Of a DNA stretch of 56,572 nt, positions 44,928 to 53,481 are shown piece by piece. Position 1 is the stretch's first letter. Every line of letters starts with the position of its first letter. Origin of the DNA: Clostridia bacterium (GTDB lineage Bacteria; Bacillota; Clostridia; Christensenellales; Aristaeellaceae); NCBI GenBank assembly GCA_017936375.1, contig JAGBFR010000016.1, positions 1 through 56,572 of the forward strand, in the 5' to 3' direction. The notes beneath the pieces are model-generated. The model was not told where the DNA came from. It did no database searches and saw nothing but the letters and a program-made list of their open reading frames with translations. Made by a program: the position numbers and the translations under genes.

Positions 44928-46031
44928 ATGACCCAGATCTTTGGGAACTTCGCCGATCTGACTTGGCAGATGATGGCGATGTGGGCGATCGGCGGGATTA
45001 TGATTTACCTGGCGATCAAGAAGGAAATGGAGCCGACCCTGCTTCTGCCGATGGGCTTTGGCTGTATCCTGTGCAATATGCCGAATTCCGGCATGATCCA
45101 TACGCTGGAGATCCTGTTCCAGGCCGGCGTTGACAACGAGCTTTTCCCGCTGCTGCTGTTCATCGGCATCGGCGCGATGATCGACTTCGGCCCGGTTCTG
45201 GCCGACCCGAAGCTGCTGCTCTTCGGCGCTGCGGCGCAGTTCGGCATCTTCTTCACCCTGTCCATGGCGAGCCTGCTCGGCTTTGAGCTGCGCGACGCGG
45301 CCTCCATCGCCATCATCGGCGCTGCGGACGGCCCGACGTCCATCTTCGTCTCCCAGCAGCTCAAGAGTAATTATACGGCGGCCATCATCGTCGCTGCGTA
45401 TTCCTACATGGCGCTGGTGCCGATCGTGCAGCCCTTCTGCATCAAGCTCGTCACCACCAAGAAGGAGCGCATGATCCGCATGGAGTATACCCCGGGCCAG
45501 ATCAGCAAGGGCACCCGTATCCTCTTCCCGATCGTCGTCTCCATCATCGCCAGCCTTGTCGCGCCGGATTCCGCCGCGCTGGTCGGCTTCCTGATGTTCG
45601 GCAACCTGCTGCGTGAGTGCGGCGTGCTGCGCGGTCTGTCCGAGTGCGCGCAGAACGTGCTGGCCAACCTCGTCAGCCTGCTGCTGGGCCTGACCGTCGC
45701 CGTGCGCATGCAGGCGGAGAGCTTCCTCGTGCCGGAGACCCTGATGATCCTCGGCCTGGGCCTCGTCGCCTTCATGTTCGATACCTTCGGCGGCGTGTTC
45801 TTCGGCAAGCTCATCAACCTCTTCTCCAAGAAGAAGATCAACCCGATGGTCGGCGCTGCCGGCATCTCCGCCTTCCCGATGTCCTCCCGCGTCATCGCGA
45901 AGATGGCGAAGGACGAGGATCCGTACAACTTCATCCTCATGCAGGCGGCCGGCGCGAACGTTGCCGGTCAGGTGGCTTCCGTTATCGCGGGTGGTCTGAT
46001 CCTCGCGATGATCGGTCCGCTGGTTCTTTAA
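44928..46031 (+). CDS. Na+-translocating decarboxylase beta subunit
   Basis: 367 residues, usual length (about 370). About nine membrane helices; GIGAMIDFGPVLADPKLLLF with Asp in the membrane, AAIIGAADGPTSIFV-like segment (ASIAIIGAADGPTSIFVSQQ), LKSNYTAAIIVAAYSYMALV, and GNLLRECGVL are the OadB/GcdB/MmdB signature. Couples decarboxylation to Na+ export. Only a small helper subunit follows; no carboxyltransferase or biotin carrier is in this stretch, so the soluble partner must be elsewhere. Confidence 0.93.
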   Translation: MTQIFGNFADLTWQMMAMWAIGGIMIYLAIKKEMEPTLLLPMGFGCILCNMPNSGMIHTLEILFQAGVDNELFPLLLFIGIGAMIDFGPVLADPKLLLFGAAAQFGIFFTLSMASLLGFELRDAASIAIIGAADGPTSIFVSQQLKSNYTAAIIVAAYSYMALVPIVQPFCIKLVTTKKERMIRMEYTPGQISKGTRILFPIVVSIIASLVAPDSAALVGFLMFGNLLRECGVLRGLSECAQNVLANLVSLLLGLTVAVRMQAESFLVPETLMILGLGLVAFMFDTFGGVFFGKLINLFSKKKINPMVGAAGISAFPMSSRVIAKMAKDEDPYNFILMQAAGANVAGQVASVIAGGLILAMIGPLVL

Positions 46032-46049
46032 TCACAAGGAGGCAATGCT

Positions 46050-46190
46050 ATGAAGATCAATGTGAAGGCGTTCCTCGAGTCCCTCGTGTTCATGGTCGAA
46101 GGCTGGCTGGGCATCTTCGTGGTCATGGCGATCATCATCGCCGTGGTCTACGGCCTCAACAAGCTGACCGCCGAGAAGGACGCGAAGTAA
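46050..46190 (+). CDS. Small membrane protein, decarboxylase gamma-like subunit
   Basis: 46 residues, SD AAGGAGG before ATG 46050. MKINVKAFLESLVFMVEGWL then GIFVVMAIIIAVVYGLNKLT gives one membrane helix with short charged ends, like the N-terminal half of OadG/MmdE gamma or delta subunits, which hold the pump complex together. It lacks the His/Pro-rich tail of full gamma subunits. 18 bases after the beta gene, followed by a terminator, so the operon has just two genes. Confidence 0.75.
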   Translation: MKINVKAFLESLVFMVEGWLGIFVVMAIIIAVVYGLNKLTAEKDAK

Positions 46191-46199
46191 GCAAATATA

Positions 46200-46232
46200 G
46201 CCGCCGGAGCAGCGCTGCTCCGGCGGCTTTTT
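46200..46232 (+). terminator. Terminator after the pump genes
   Basis: GCCGCCGGAGCAGC/GCTGCTCCGGCGGC, a perfect palindrome of 28 bases (46200..46227), followed by TTTTTC. Confidence 0.88.
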
Positions 46233-46249
46233 CTATGGCAATCCTCTGG

Positions 46250-46278
46250 TTGACACGGGCGCTGCGTTTGTGTATGAT
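46250..46278 (+). promoter_or_regulatory. Promoter of the Gfo/Idh/MocA gene
   Basis: -35 TTGACA (46250..46255), 17-bp spacer, -10 TATGAT (46273..46278). Confidence 0.75.
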
Positions 46279-46334
46279 GAAAAAAAGAGCCGGATGGCTT
46301 CTCAATGATCCGGTGACGAAGGTGAGGAACGACG

Positions 46335-47492
46335 ATGGATAAACTGCGGATGGGCATAGCGGGCTTTGGCTCCATGGGCCTCAATCATGCAAGAGCGATC
46401 ATAAGCAGTGTGCCGGAGATTGAATTGACGGCGGTCTCCACCCGCAGCGGGACGTATGTGCCTGCGCTGCATGAGATGAAGCCGGATGTGCGCGTGTTTG
46501 AAACGCCGGGGCAGATGTATGAAAGCGGCCTCATCGACGCCGTGCTCATCGCTTCCCCGCACAGGCTGCATGTACAGCAGGCGATGGAGGCCTTTGACGC
46601 GGGGATTCATGTGCTGCTGGAGAAGCCGACGGGCGTCTTTACCCGCGAGGTGCATGAACTGAACGCGGCGGCAGACCGCAGCGGCGTGGTCTTCGGCGCG
46701 ATGTTCAATCAGCGGACGAACCCCGTCTATCAGAAGATGAAGGAGATCGTCGCGTCCGGGAAATACGGCGGGATCCGCCGGACGAACGTCATCATCACCG
46801 ACTGGTTCCGCGCGCAGAGCTACTATGACTCCACCCCGTGGCGCGCGACGTGGAAGCAGGACGGCGGCGGCGTGCTGCTCAATCAGTCGCCGCACAACAT
46901 CGACCTCTGGCAGTGGATCTGCGGGATGCCGGTGCGGGTGCATGCCTTCTGCGGCTTTGGCCGCTGGCACGACGTGGAGATCGAGGACGACGTGACAGCC
47001 TATGCCGAGTATGCCAACGGCGCGACAGGCACGTTCATCACCTGCACGGGCGAGATGCCGGGCAGCAACCGGTTTGAGATCTCCATGGACGGCGGCCAGC
47101 TGATCTATGAGCATGACAGGCTGACGCTCCGCGTGCCGGATGTGCCCGCCAGCCGGTTTATCCGCGAATATGAGGGCGCGTACGGCAAGCCGGGCATCAC
47201 CGTCACGGACATCACCCCGCAGGAGGATTACCCCAAGCATGCGGGCGTGTCGAGGGCCTTTGCGCGTCACATCCTCTATGGCGAGCCGATGACCGCCGAC
47301 GGGCGCGAGGGGCTGCAGAGCCTGATGCTCGCCAATGCGATGCTCCTCTCCGCATGGGAGGGCAGGACGGTTGAGCTGCCCATGAGCGAAGCAGACGACG
47401 AGCGCTATGCGCAGCTGCTCGAGGAGCGCGCGGCAAAGAGCCGGAAGCGCGCGGTGAGGCCGATGATGATCGACCCGGGGAAGTCATTCTGA
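46335..47492 (+). CDS. Gfo/Idh/MocA-family oxidoreductase
   Basis: 385 residues. Rossmann N-terminus MDKLRMGIAGFGSMGLNHAR (GxGxxG), YESGLIDAVLIASPHRLHVQ, and LLEKPTG with the conserved EKP at about residue 97; the C-terminal half holds WKQDGGGVLLNQSPHNIDLW, the usual GGG-x-L-x-x-x-x-H-N-x-D motif with the catalytic His. Oxidises or reduces a sugar or inositol-like compound with NAD(P). Alone between terminators, so its substrate cannot be told from context. Confidence 0.92.
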   Translation: MDKLRMGIAGFGSMGLNHARAIISSVPEIELTAVSTRSGTYVPALHEMKPDVRVFETPGQMYESGLIDAVLIASPHRLHVQQAMEAFDAGIHVLLEKPTGVFTREVHELNAAADRSGVVFGAMFNQRTNPVYQKMKEIVASGKYGGIRRTNVIITDWFRAQSYYDSTPWRATWKQDGGGVLLNQSPHNIDLWQWICGMPVRVHAFCGFGRWHDVEIEDDVTAYAEYANGATGTFITCTGEMPGSNRFEISMDGGQLIYEHDRLTLRVPDVPASRFIREYEGAYGKPGITVTDITPQEDYPKHAGVSRAFARHILYGEPMTADGREGLQSLMLANAMLLSAWEGRTVELPMSEADDERYAQLLEERAAKSRKRAVRPMMIDPGKSF

Positions 47493-47504
47493 ACAAGCAA
47501 AAAA

Positions 47505-47534
47505 CGAGCGGCCTGCGAATCTGCAGGCCGCTCG
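47505..47534. terminator. Terminator shared by convergent genes
   Basis: CGAGCGGCCTGC-gaatct-GCAGGCCGCTCG with AAAA on the left; perfect 12-bp stem between the stops of 46335..47492 and 47541..48947. Confidence 0.85.
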
Positions 47535-47540
47535 ATCGTA

Positions 47541-48947
47541 TTAACGAATCCTTTCAAACACCCTCGTGCCGCAGCGCACGCCCCACGCGTGCCCGTCGCG
47601 GATGAAGAACTCGACGCGGTAGCGCATGCTCCCGGTCTCCGGGTTCACCGCCATGAAGCGCAGGCCACCGCAGTAGGTCAGGGTGAAGGCGTTGCCGTCC
47701 CGCTCGCCAAGCAGCGCGCCGCCCTCCTCCCGGAGGGTGAAGACGCTGGGCACGCCCTCATGCGAGGTATAGGAGCCGGTGATCATCTCCGGTGCGGAGA
47801 AGGGGGATTCCTGTGGGATGAACCACATGTGGCTCTCCTCAAGCGGCAGGCCGACGACGGCGTTGTACATGCCCCACATCAGCTCGTCCATGTCCTCGTC
47901 GCCCTGATTGCACAGGACGGAGAAGCCGTAGCCTTCGCCGAGGATCAGGCCGCCCTTGGTCGAAACGCCGTGCAGGCCGCCGGAATGCTCGCAGAAGATA
48001 TGCCCGGCCTTCACGCGCTTGTTGAGGCCGCAGCACATGACGTTGATCTCCTGCGCCGGGTGCGCGCTGCCGCAGAGCAGCTCGACGGCGCGGCGGGGAA
48101 TGGCCTGCACGCCCTCGTGCATGCCGTAATTGGCGATCATGCGGTAATACGCCGCCATGTCCGGCGCGGTGGACTTGACCATCGCGCAGCCGCGGAAGGG
48201 CGGCAGGATGCTCCATGCGTCGTCGCAGGTGCGCTCGCCGTCGTTCATCTCAAAGAGGGAGGTCAGGTTCCCGCCGGAGAGGGCGAGCGCGGCCTCGTAT
48301 CCGTTGTCGAGGATCGAGCGGGTCATGCCCAGCGGGGCAAAGATGCGCTCCTGCATCATCTGCTCCAGCGGCATGCCGGCGGCGGCGTCCACGGCGTAGG
48401 AGAGGATGGCGTAGCCCTCGTTGGAGTAGCTCATCACCTCGCCCGGCGCGGCGAGCATGCGGTGCGGGCAGTTAGCGATGTAATCGAGGATTTCCCCGAT
48501 GGTCTCCATCTTATTGGGCGCGGTCTCGCGCAGCTTCCTTGACCAGTCGCTCTCGTCCCTGCCGGGAGAATTCATGACGATCGACCACTCCAGCGGCTCC
48601 ATCGGCGGCAGACCGGAGGTGTGCATCATCAGATGGCGCAGGGTGACGGCCTCCGCCGGCTGGCCCGGGAGGGAGAAGCCGGGGACGTACTTGGACACCG
48701 GGTCGTCGATGGAGAGCACGCCGTCCGCTTCGAGGATGCACAGGCACAGCGCGGTCATGGACTTGGACATCGAGGCGATGCCGAACATGGTCTGGCTGTC
48801 GACGGGCGTGCCGTCTGCGCGGCGCATGCCGTAGTTCCAGGTGTATTCGGGGCCGTTGGGGCCCATGATGCAGGCGCTCACGCCGGCGAGATTCTTTTTT
48901 TCTGCCCAGTGATTGAGATAGGCGTCGAGGGCTTTTGTGTCGTACAT
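47541..48947 (-). CDS. Beta-lactamase-family serine hydrolase (class C-like)
   Basis: 468 residues from ATG 48947 (MYDTKALDAYLNHWAEKKNL), SD GGAGG. Motif 1 SMSK in FGIASMSKSMTALCL, motif 2 YSN in VMSYSNEGYAILSYA, motif 3 HSGG in FCEHSGGLHGVS: the layout of class C/D-peptidase-like esterases. No signal peptide, so cytosolic; a C-terminal beta domain (about 380-468) follows. More likely an esterase or peptidase than a resistance enzyme. The longer upstream frame has no good start. Confidence 0.88.
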   Translation of the reverse strand: MYDTKALDAYLNHWAEKKNLAGVSACIMGPNGPEYTWNYGMRRADGTPVDSQTMFGIASMSKSMTALCLCILEADGVLSIDDPVSKYVPGFSLPGQPAEAVTLRHLMMHTSGLPPMEPLEWSIVMNSPGRDESDWSRKLRETAPNKMETIGEILDYIANCPHRMLAAPGEVMSYSNEGYAILSYAVDAAAGMPLEQMMQERIFAPLGMTRSILDNGYEAALALSGGNLTSLFEMNDGERTCDDAWSILPPFRGCAMVKSTAPDMAAYYRMIANYGMHEGVQAIPRRAVELLCGSAHPAQEINVMCCGLNKRVKAGHIFCEHSGGLHGVSTKGGLILGEGYGFSVLCNQGDEDMDELMWGMYNAVVGLPLEESHMWFIPQESPFSAPEMITGSYTSHEGVPSVFTLREEGGALLGERDGNAFTLTYCGGLRFMAVNPETGSMRYRVEFFIRDGHAWGVRCGTRVFERIR

Positions 48948-49064
48948 GGCGATTCCTCCGCTGCGGCCGGGATGGATGATTCCGGCTGCGATAAGATATG
49001 TACTGATTATAGCACTCCGCGCGCCTACGGGGAAGAGGCGGATTGACGCGGACGCAAAAGCATC

Positions 49065-49093
49065 TTGAAAAACGGGCGCAAAGGGCGTACACT
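49065..49093 (+). promoter_or_regulatory. Promoter of the flippase gene
   Basis: -35 TTGAAA (49065..49070), 17-bp spacer, -10 TACACT (49088..49093); divergent from the beta-lactamase-family gene. Confidence 0.65.
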
Positions 49094-49127
49094 TATATTG
49101 TACCAATCTGCGCTTTAAGGAGCTATT

Positions 49128-50648
49128 ATGGATCAGAAAAAGGCGGGCGTGCTGCTCTCGTACGGGCAGACCGTCCTTTCAACGGTCATTTCCCTCGTCT
49201 ATACGCCGGTCATGCTGCGCCTGCTCGGGCAGAGCGAGTACGGCCTGTATACGCTGGTCAATGGCTTTATCTCCAACCTCGCGCTCATGTCCTTTGGTCT
49301 TGGCAGCGCGTATGTGCGCTTCTTTGCCCGGGCGGAGGTGGCCGAGGGTGAGGACGGCGTGGCGAAGATCAACGGCATGTTCATGACGATCTTTATGGTC
49401 ATCGGCGTGCTGAGCCTCATGGTGGGCGGCGTGCTGGTGGCCAATGTCCACAACATCTTCGCCGCCAAGCTCACCGCGCAGGAGATCGAGACGGCGCGCG
49501 TGCTCATGGCGCTGCTGGTGGTCAATATCGCGGTATCCTTCCCGTGCAGCGTGTTCACATCATACATCACGGCAAGGGAGCGGTTCTTCTTCCAGCGCGT
49601 GGTGAGCATGATCCGCACGGTGCTCAATCCCATCGTCATGCTGCCGCTGCTGCTGGCAGGCTTTGGCTCCGTGTCGCTGGTCGTGGTGACGCTCGTGCTC
49701 AGCGCGGTGACGGATATCCTCTCTGCCCTTTACTGCTTCAGAAAGCTGTCCATGCATCTGACCTTCGGTCATTTTGACATGGGCCTTCTGCGGGAGATGT
49801 TTGGCTTCTCGTTCTTCATCTTCCTCAATATGATCATCGATCAGGTGAACTGGACGGTCGACACCACGCTGCTGGGCATCCTCAGCGGCACGGCGGCGAC
49901 GGCGGTATATGGCGTCGGCTCGCAGGTGCACCGGTATTACATGACGCTCTCCACGTCGATCTCCGGCGTGTTCGTCCCGCAGATCAACAGGATCGTCGCC
50001 CACGGCGAGGGGGACGATGCGCTGACAAAGCTCTTTACCCGCGTCGGGCGCATCCAGTTCATGCTGCTGATGCTGGTCTTTACAGGCTTTGTCTTTGTCG
50101 GCGAGCCGTTTATCGAGGCGTGGGGCGGCGGCGAGTATGAGGGCGCGTATCCCATCGCGCTGCTGCTCATGGGCCCGGTGTCCGTTCCGCTGATTCAGAA
50201 TATCGGCATCGAAATCCAGCGGGCAAAGAACAAGCACCAGTTCCGCTCAAAGGCGTATTTCGTGATGGCGCTGTTCAATGTGGCGATCTCCATCCCGCTG
50301 TGCATGCGCTGGGGCGGGCTGGGCTGCGCGCTGGGCACAGGCGTGTCGATGATCGTCTGCAACGGCTTTGTGATGAACTGGTATTATCACAGGCACATCG
50401 GCCTTGACATGGTCTACTTCTGGCGGAGCATCCTGCGGATTGTGCCCGCGATGATCCCGGCGCTGCTGGCGGGCGCGGCGGCTGTGCGGATGCATGCGTT
50501 TGCCGGCTATGGCGGCGTTGTGCTCTTTGCGCTGCCGTATACGGCTGTCTTCTGCGCCTGCCTGTATATGCTGGGGATGGATGAATCCGAGCGCGGGCTG
50601 GTCAGGTCGGTCTTGACCCGGCTGACCGGGAAGCGCGGCGCGCGCTGA
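49128..50648 (+). CDS. Wzx/MurJ-like polysaccharide flippase (MOP family)
   Basis: 506 residues, about fourteen membrane helices. Starts MDQKKAGVLLSYGQTVLSTV; VYTPVMLRLLGQSEYGLYTL in helix 1-2, FSFFIFLNMIIDQVNWTVDT followed by TLLGILSG, and AVYGVGSQVHRYYM are typical of O-antigen/teichuronic flippases in the oligosaccharidyl-lipid family. Moves lipid-linked sugar chains outward. No other polysaccharide synthesis gene lies nearby, which is unusual for a Wzx; a SpoVB-type spore-wall role is an alternative given the sporulation genes downstream. Confidence 0.88.
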   Translation: MDQKKAGVLLSYGQTVLSTVISLVYTPVMLRLLGQSEYGLYTLVNGFISNLALMSFGLGSAYVRFFARAEVAEGEDGVAKINGMFMTIFMVIGVLSLMVGGVLVANVHNIFAAKLTAQEIETARVLMALLVVNIAVSFPCSVFTSYITARERFFFQRVVSMIRTVLNPIVMLPLLLAGFGSVSLVVVTLVLSAVTDILSALYCFRKLSMHLTFGHFDMGLLREMFGFSFFIFLNMIIDQVNWTVDTTLLGILSGTAATAVYGVGSQVHRYYMTLSTSISGVFVPQINRIVAHGEGDDALTKLFTRVGRIQFMLLMLVFTGFVFVGEPFIEAWGGGEYEGAYPIALLLMGPVSVPLIQNIGIEIQRAKNKHQFRSKAYFVMALFNVAISIPLCMRWGGLGCALGTGVSMIVCNGFVMNWYYHRHIGLDMVYFWRSILRIVPAMIPALLAGAAAVRMHAFAGYGGVVLFALPYTAVFCACLYMLGMDESERGLVRSVLTRLTGKRGAR

Positions 50649-50677
50649 GCTTTGCTCTGACCGGGGGAGAAACACCC

Positions 50678-50706
50678 TTTTTATTCCGCGCAGGATATGC
50701 TATAAT
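50678..50706 (+). promoter_or_regulatory. Possible promoter of the solute-binding gene
   Basis: Perfect -10 TATAAT (50701..50706), poor -35 (TTTTTA, 50678..50683) at 17 bp. Confidence 0.45.
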
Positions 50707-50777
50707 GCCAATCAGATATGCGATCAACCGATGCGCCGCCCGACGCTGCGCATCGCAGAGCAATGGAGGATGACGAT

Positions 50778-52274
50778 ATGAAAAAGACAGCCGCCCTGCT
50801 GTGCGCGCTGCTGCTCGTGCTTGCCGCTGTTGCGGCCTGTGCGCAGCCGCTCACGATGACGGGCCTTGATACGGAGACGGTCTCCCGCCAGTGGGAAAAC
50901 AGCCTGTTCTTTACCAGAATGCAGGAGCTGACGGGCGTTGAGGTCAGCGCGCATGCCGTCACGGAGGATGAGGAATACCAAAAGCTGCTCAGCGATATGG
51001 CGGGCGGCAAGGTGGAGGCGGACGTGCTCTTCAAGGCGGCGCTCACGCGCGAGCAGGAGCAGGCCCTTGCCGACAGCGGCGCGCTGATCGATCTTGCGCC
51101 GATGATCGAGGAGCATATGCCCAACCTGAGCGCGCTGCTTGCCGCGCATCCGGAATGGCGGGAGATCATCTCCCTGCCGGACGGCAGGATTGTGGCCCTC
51201 CCGCAGATCAATGAGGGCGAGCGCCATGTGCTGGTGTGGATCAATACCGCATGGCTTTCTCAGCTTGGCCTTGGCATGCCGGGCTCCGTGGAGGAGCTGA
51301 CGGAGGCGCTGCAGGCGATGAAGGGCGCGGATCTCAATGGCAATGGCAGTGCGGACGAGGTGCCGGTGAATCTGCTGGGCACGTTTGAGATGCGCTGGCT
51401 GCTGCCGTATTTTGGCGTAGTGGCAGATGATTATCATCTGGCGCGCAATGAGGCGGGCGAGGTCGTCTTTGCCCCCGAATTGCAGGGATACAGGGATTTT
51501 ATCGCCCAGCTTGCGGAGTGGGTACGCTTCGGCGTGCTGCCGCAGGAGGCCTTCACCAGCTCGCATGCCGCGCAGCAGCTGGCGGCCAGCTCGTCCTCCG
51601 GCGAGGAGAAGCCTGTTGTCAGCGGCCTGCTGGTCAGCGTCGCGCCGTATACGAAGGAGAGCGTCCGGGCGGCGGCGGATTACAGGGCGCTGCTTCTGCC
51701 CGGCCCGGATGGGAAGATCCGCTGGCGCGATTTCCTCGGCCAGGTCTGGACCGGCTGCTTTGCCGTGACCAGCGCATGCGAGGATCCGGCTGCGGCGCTG
51801 CGCTGGGCGGATGCGCTCTATGGCGAGGCCGGCGCGATTCTGGGTCATGCCGGCGTGGAAGGCGAGGATTATGCCTTCAGCAGCGAGGGCCGCTGGTCCT
51901 TCGTCGTGGATGATCTGCGCACGGTGGAAGACGTGCGCCGCGAGGTATTGATGTACACCGGCGGCACGATGCCGGGTATCACCCCGTATGAATTCCTCTG
52001 CAAGGTCGACAGCGATGTGGATGTGCATGTTCTCAATGAGAATGAGGCTGTCCGCGAAGTGGCCGAGCGCGTGACCCTGCCCTTCTGCCTGGACGCTGAG
52101 GCGCAGGCGCGCGCCAATGAGCTTGCCGTGACGATCGGCAGGCTGGTCGAAGAAGGCATTGGCCGCTTTGCCACGGGCGAGATGGAGATGACCGATGAGA
52201 ATTACAGCGCGTGGCTGGCGTCCATGCGCGAGGCCGGCAGCGAGGAGCTTGCCGCTCTGTTTGACGGAAAGTAA
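50778..52274 (+). CDS. Extracellular solute-binding lipoprotein (family 1)
   Basis: 498 residues from ATG 50778 (MKKTAALLCALLLVLAAVAA), SD GGAGG; Cys in the signal end (AAVAACAQPL) suggests a lipid anchor. Periplasmic-binding-protein-type fold: MQELTGVEVSAHAVTEDEEY, QKLLSDMAGGKVEADVLF, then DLNGNGSADEVPVNLLG and LPYFGVVADDY as in sugar-binding lipoproteins of Clostridia. No ABC permease genes are next to it, so it is an orphan receptor or works with a shared transporter. Ends with its own terminator. Confidence 0.82.
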   Translation: MKKTAALLCALLLVLAAVAACAQPLTMTGLDTETVSRQWENSLFFTRMQELTGVEVSAHAVTEDEEYQKLLSDMAGGKVEADVLFKAALTREQEQALADSGALIDLAPMIEEHMPNLSALLAAHPEWREIISLPDGRIVALPQINEGERHVLVWINTAWLSQLGLGMPGSVEELTEALQAMKGADLNGNGSADEVPVNLLGTFEMRWLLPYFGVVADDYHLARNEAGEVVFAPELQGYRDFIAQLAEWVRFGVLPQEAFTSSHAAQQLAASSSSGEEKPVVSGLLVSVAPYTKESVRAAADYRALLLPGPDGKIRWRDFLGQVWTGCFAVTSACEDPAAALRWADALYGEAGAILGHAGVEGEDYAFSSEGRWSFVVDDLRTVEDVRREVLMYTGGTMPGITPYEFLCKVDSDVDVHVLNENEAVREVAERVTLPFCLDAEAQARANELAVTIGRLVEEGIGRFATGEMEMTDENYSAWLASMREAGSEELAALFDGK

Positions 52275-52288
52275 AACTGCATGCCATA

Positions 52289-52320
52289 GGGCCGGAAGCG
52301 TAATGCTTCCGGCTCTATTT
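52289..52320 (+). terminator. Terminator
   Basis: GCCGGAAGC-gtaat-GCTTCCGGC followed by TCTATTTCTTT, after the solute-binding gene. Confidence 0.8.
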
Positions 52321-52363
52321 CTTTCTGCGTGCGCATATGCTGTGCGCAGGGAGGCGATGAATC

Positions 52364-52690
52364 ATGGAAAACACGGAGAACATGGAGCAGAAAACCGACG
52401 TCAGGCAGGCGCGACGGGCGCATACGCTCGTCATGCAGGGGCGGGAGCGGGCACAGCTGGAGGGCGTGACCGCCGTCAGCTGCTTTAACGAGCAGGAGAT
52501 TGTGCTGGATACGCAGGAGGGCGAGGTGGCGCTCTTTGGCCGGGGGCTGCATATCGATCAGCTCAGCCTGGACGAAGGGCGGCTGTGCGTGACCGGGGAG
52601 ATTGCCGGTGTGGAATACACGGCGCCAAAACCTGGGAAGGCGCGCCGGGGTCTCTTTGGACGGCGGGGGAAGCAGCATGAACGCGGCTGA
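52364..52690 (+). CDS. yabP: Sporulation protein YabP
   Basis: 108 residues, usual length. RRAHTLVMQGRERAQLEGVT followed by AVSCFNEQEIVLDTQEGEVA and LFGRGLHIDQLSLDEGRLCV is the YabP pattern (R.H.L....R..L.l.GV..V.SFd...i.l.T..G.l.I.G..Lhi..L). Needed for spore cortex formation in B. subtilis. The Arg-rich tail (RRGLFGRRGKQHERG) is an extension. Overlaps yabQ by 14 bases; first gene of yabP-yabQ-divIC. Confidence 0.9.
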   Translation: MENTENMEQKTDVRQARRAHTLVMQGRERAQLEGVTAVSCFNEQEIVLDTQEGEVALFGRGLHIDQLSLDEGRLCVTGEIAGVEYTAPKPGKARRGLFGRRGKQHERG

Positions 52691-53027
52691 GCAGGGAGGC
52701 GTTTTTCTGATCATGATGCTCGCCGGAGCGGGGAGCTTCGCGGCGTGCGGCGCGGCGGCGATGCTGCTGCGCACGCTGCACGCCGGCCCTGTGCTCTGCG
52801 GGCTGGCGGATCTGACGTATGGCGTTGTCTTTGCCGCGGGGATCGTCGCCGTTTCTCTTGCGCTTCGTGTTCAGGCGGTTCGCTGGTATGTATTTGCAGG
52901 TGCTGCCGCCGGGGCGGCCCTGACGTATGGGGTATGTGCTGTTCTGCACGCCGCCGTAGGACGGCTGCGTGCCTTTTGGCGGGCGGGTGTTGCCAAAAGA
53001 AAAATAAATAACAAAAAATGCTTTTGA
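52677..53027 (+). CDS. yabQ: Sporulation membrane protein YabQ
   Basis: 116 residues from ATG 52677, three membrane helices (FLIMMLAGAGSFAACGAAAM; CGLADLTYGVVFAAGIVAVS; VFAGAAAGAALTYGVCAVLH) and a basic tail ending NNKKCF. Size, topology and its place right after yabP identify it as YabQ, needed for spore coat and cortex. The family is weakly conserved in sequence, so the call leans on synteny. Overlap with yabP shows coupling. Confidence 0.8.
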   Translation: MNAAEQGGVFLIMMLAGAGSFAACGAAAMLLRTLHAGPVLCGLADLTYGVVFAAGIVAVSLALRVQAVRWYVFAGAAAGAALTYGVCAVLHAAVGRLRAFWRAGVAKRKINNKKCF

Positions 53028-53100
53028 GCGGCAAAACAGGCAGGAAAATGTAAAGCAAAGGAAGAATGATAAAGAAATCACCATTTTTGGAGGTCTCTCT

Positions 53101-53439
53101 GTGAACAAAAGGAAAGTACTGCGAATCAGGCCGTTCAGGCTGCTGTCCATCGGCCTTAGCCTGCTGACGCTTTTTCTGCTTGCGCAGTTCCCAAAAAAGA
53201 TGGTGAGCATCGAGGACCAGCAGAAGAAGCTGACGGAGGCTGCCGAGGCCTACTTTGAGGCCCAGTCGGTCAACAATCAGCTATCTGATGAGCTCAAGAC
53301 CGTCGGGACGCATGAATTTGTCGAGCGTGTCGCCCGCCGCGAGCAGGATTACTGCTGGTACGGCGAGGTGATCTACGAGGTGACCAACCTCGACGAATTG
53401 ATGACGCCGGAGGAATACGCCATCTACGGCCAGCGCTGA
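53101..53439 (+). CDS. divIC: Septum formation protein DivIC (FtsB-like)
   Basis: 112 residues, GTG start with SD GGAGG. Short cytosolic basic N-terminus, one membrane helix (FRLLSIGLSLLTLFLLAQFP), then a coiled coil (IEDQQKKLTEAAEAYFEAQS) and the family's end region (THEFVERVARREQDYCWYGE with the E-R-xAR-x-x-Y/W motif). Forms a complex with FtsL and DivIB at the division site. In its standard place after yabQ. Confidence 0.9.
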   Translation: MNKRKVLRIRPFRLLSIGLSLLTLFLLAQFPKKMVSIEDQQKKLTEAAEAYFEAQSVNNQLSDELKTVGTHEFVERVARREQDYCWYGEVIYEVTNLDELMTPEEYAIYGQR

Positions 53440-53481
53440 AGGCCCGGACGGCAGAGGGACAGAGCGAACGGAGGAATGAGC

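Noticed and set aside
47541-48947. Antibiotic resistance beta-lactamase
   Set aside because: It has the serine hydrolase motifs but no signal peptide and an esterase-like C-terminal domain; resistance cannot be claimed.
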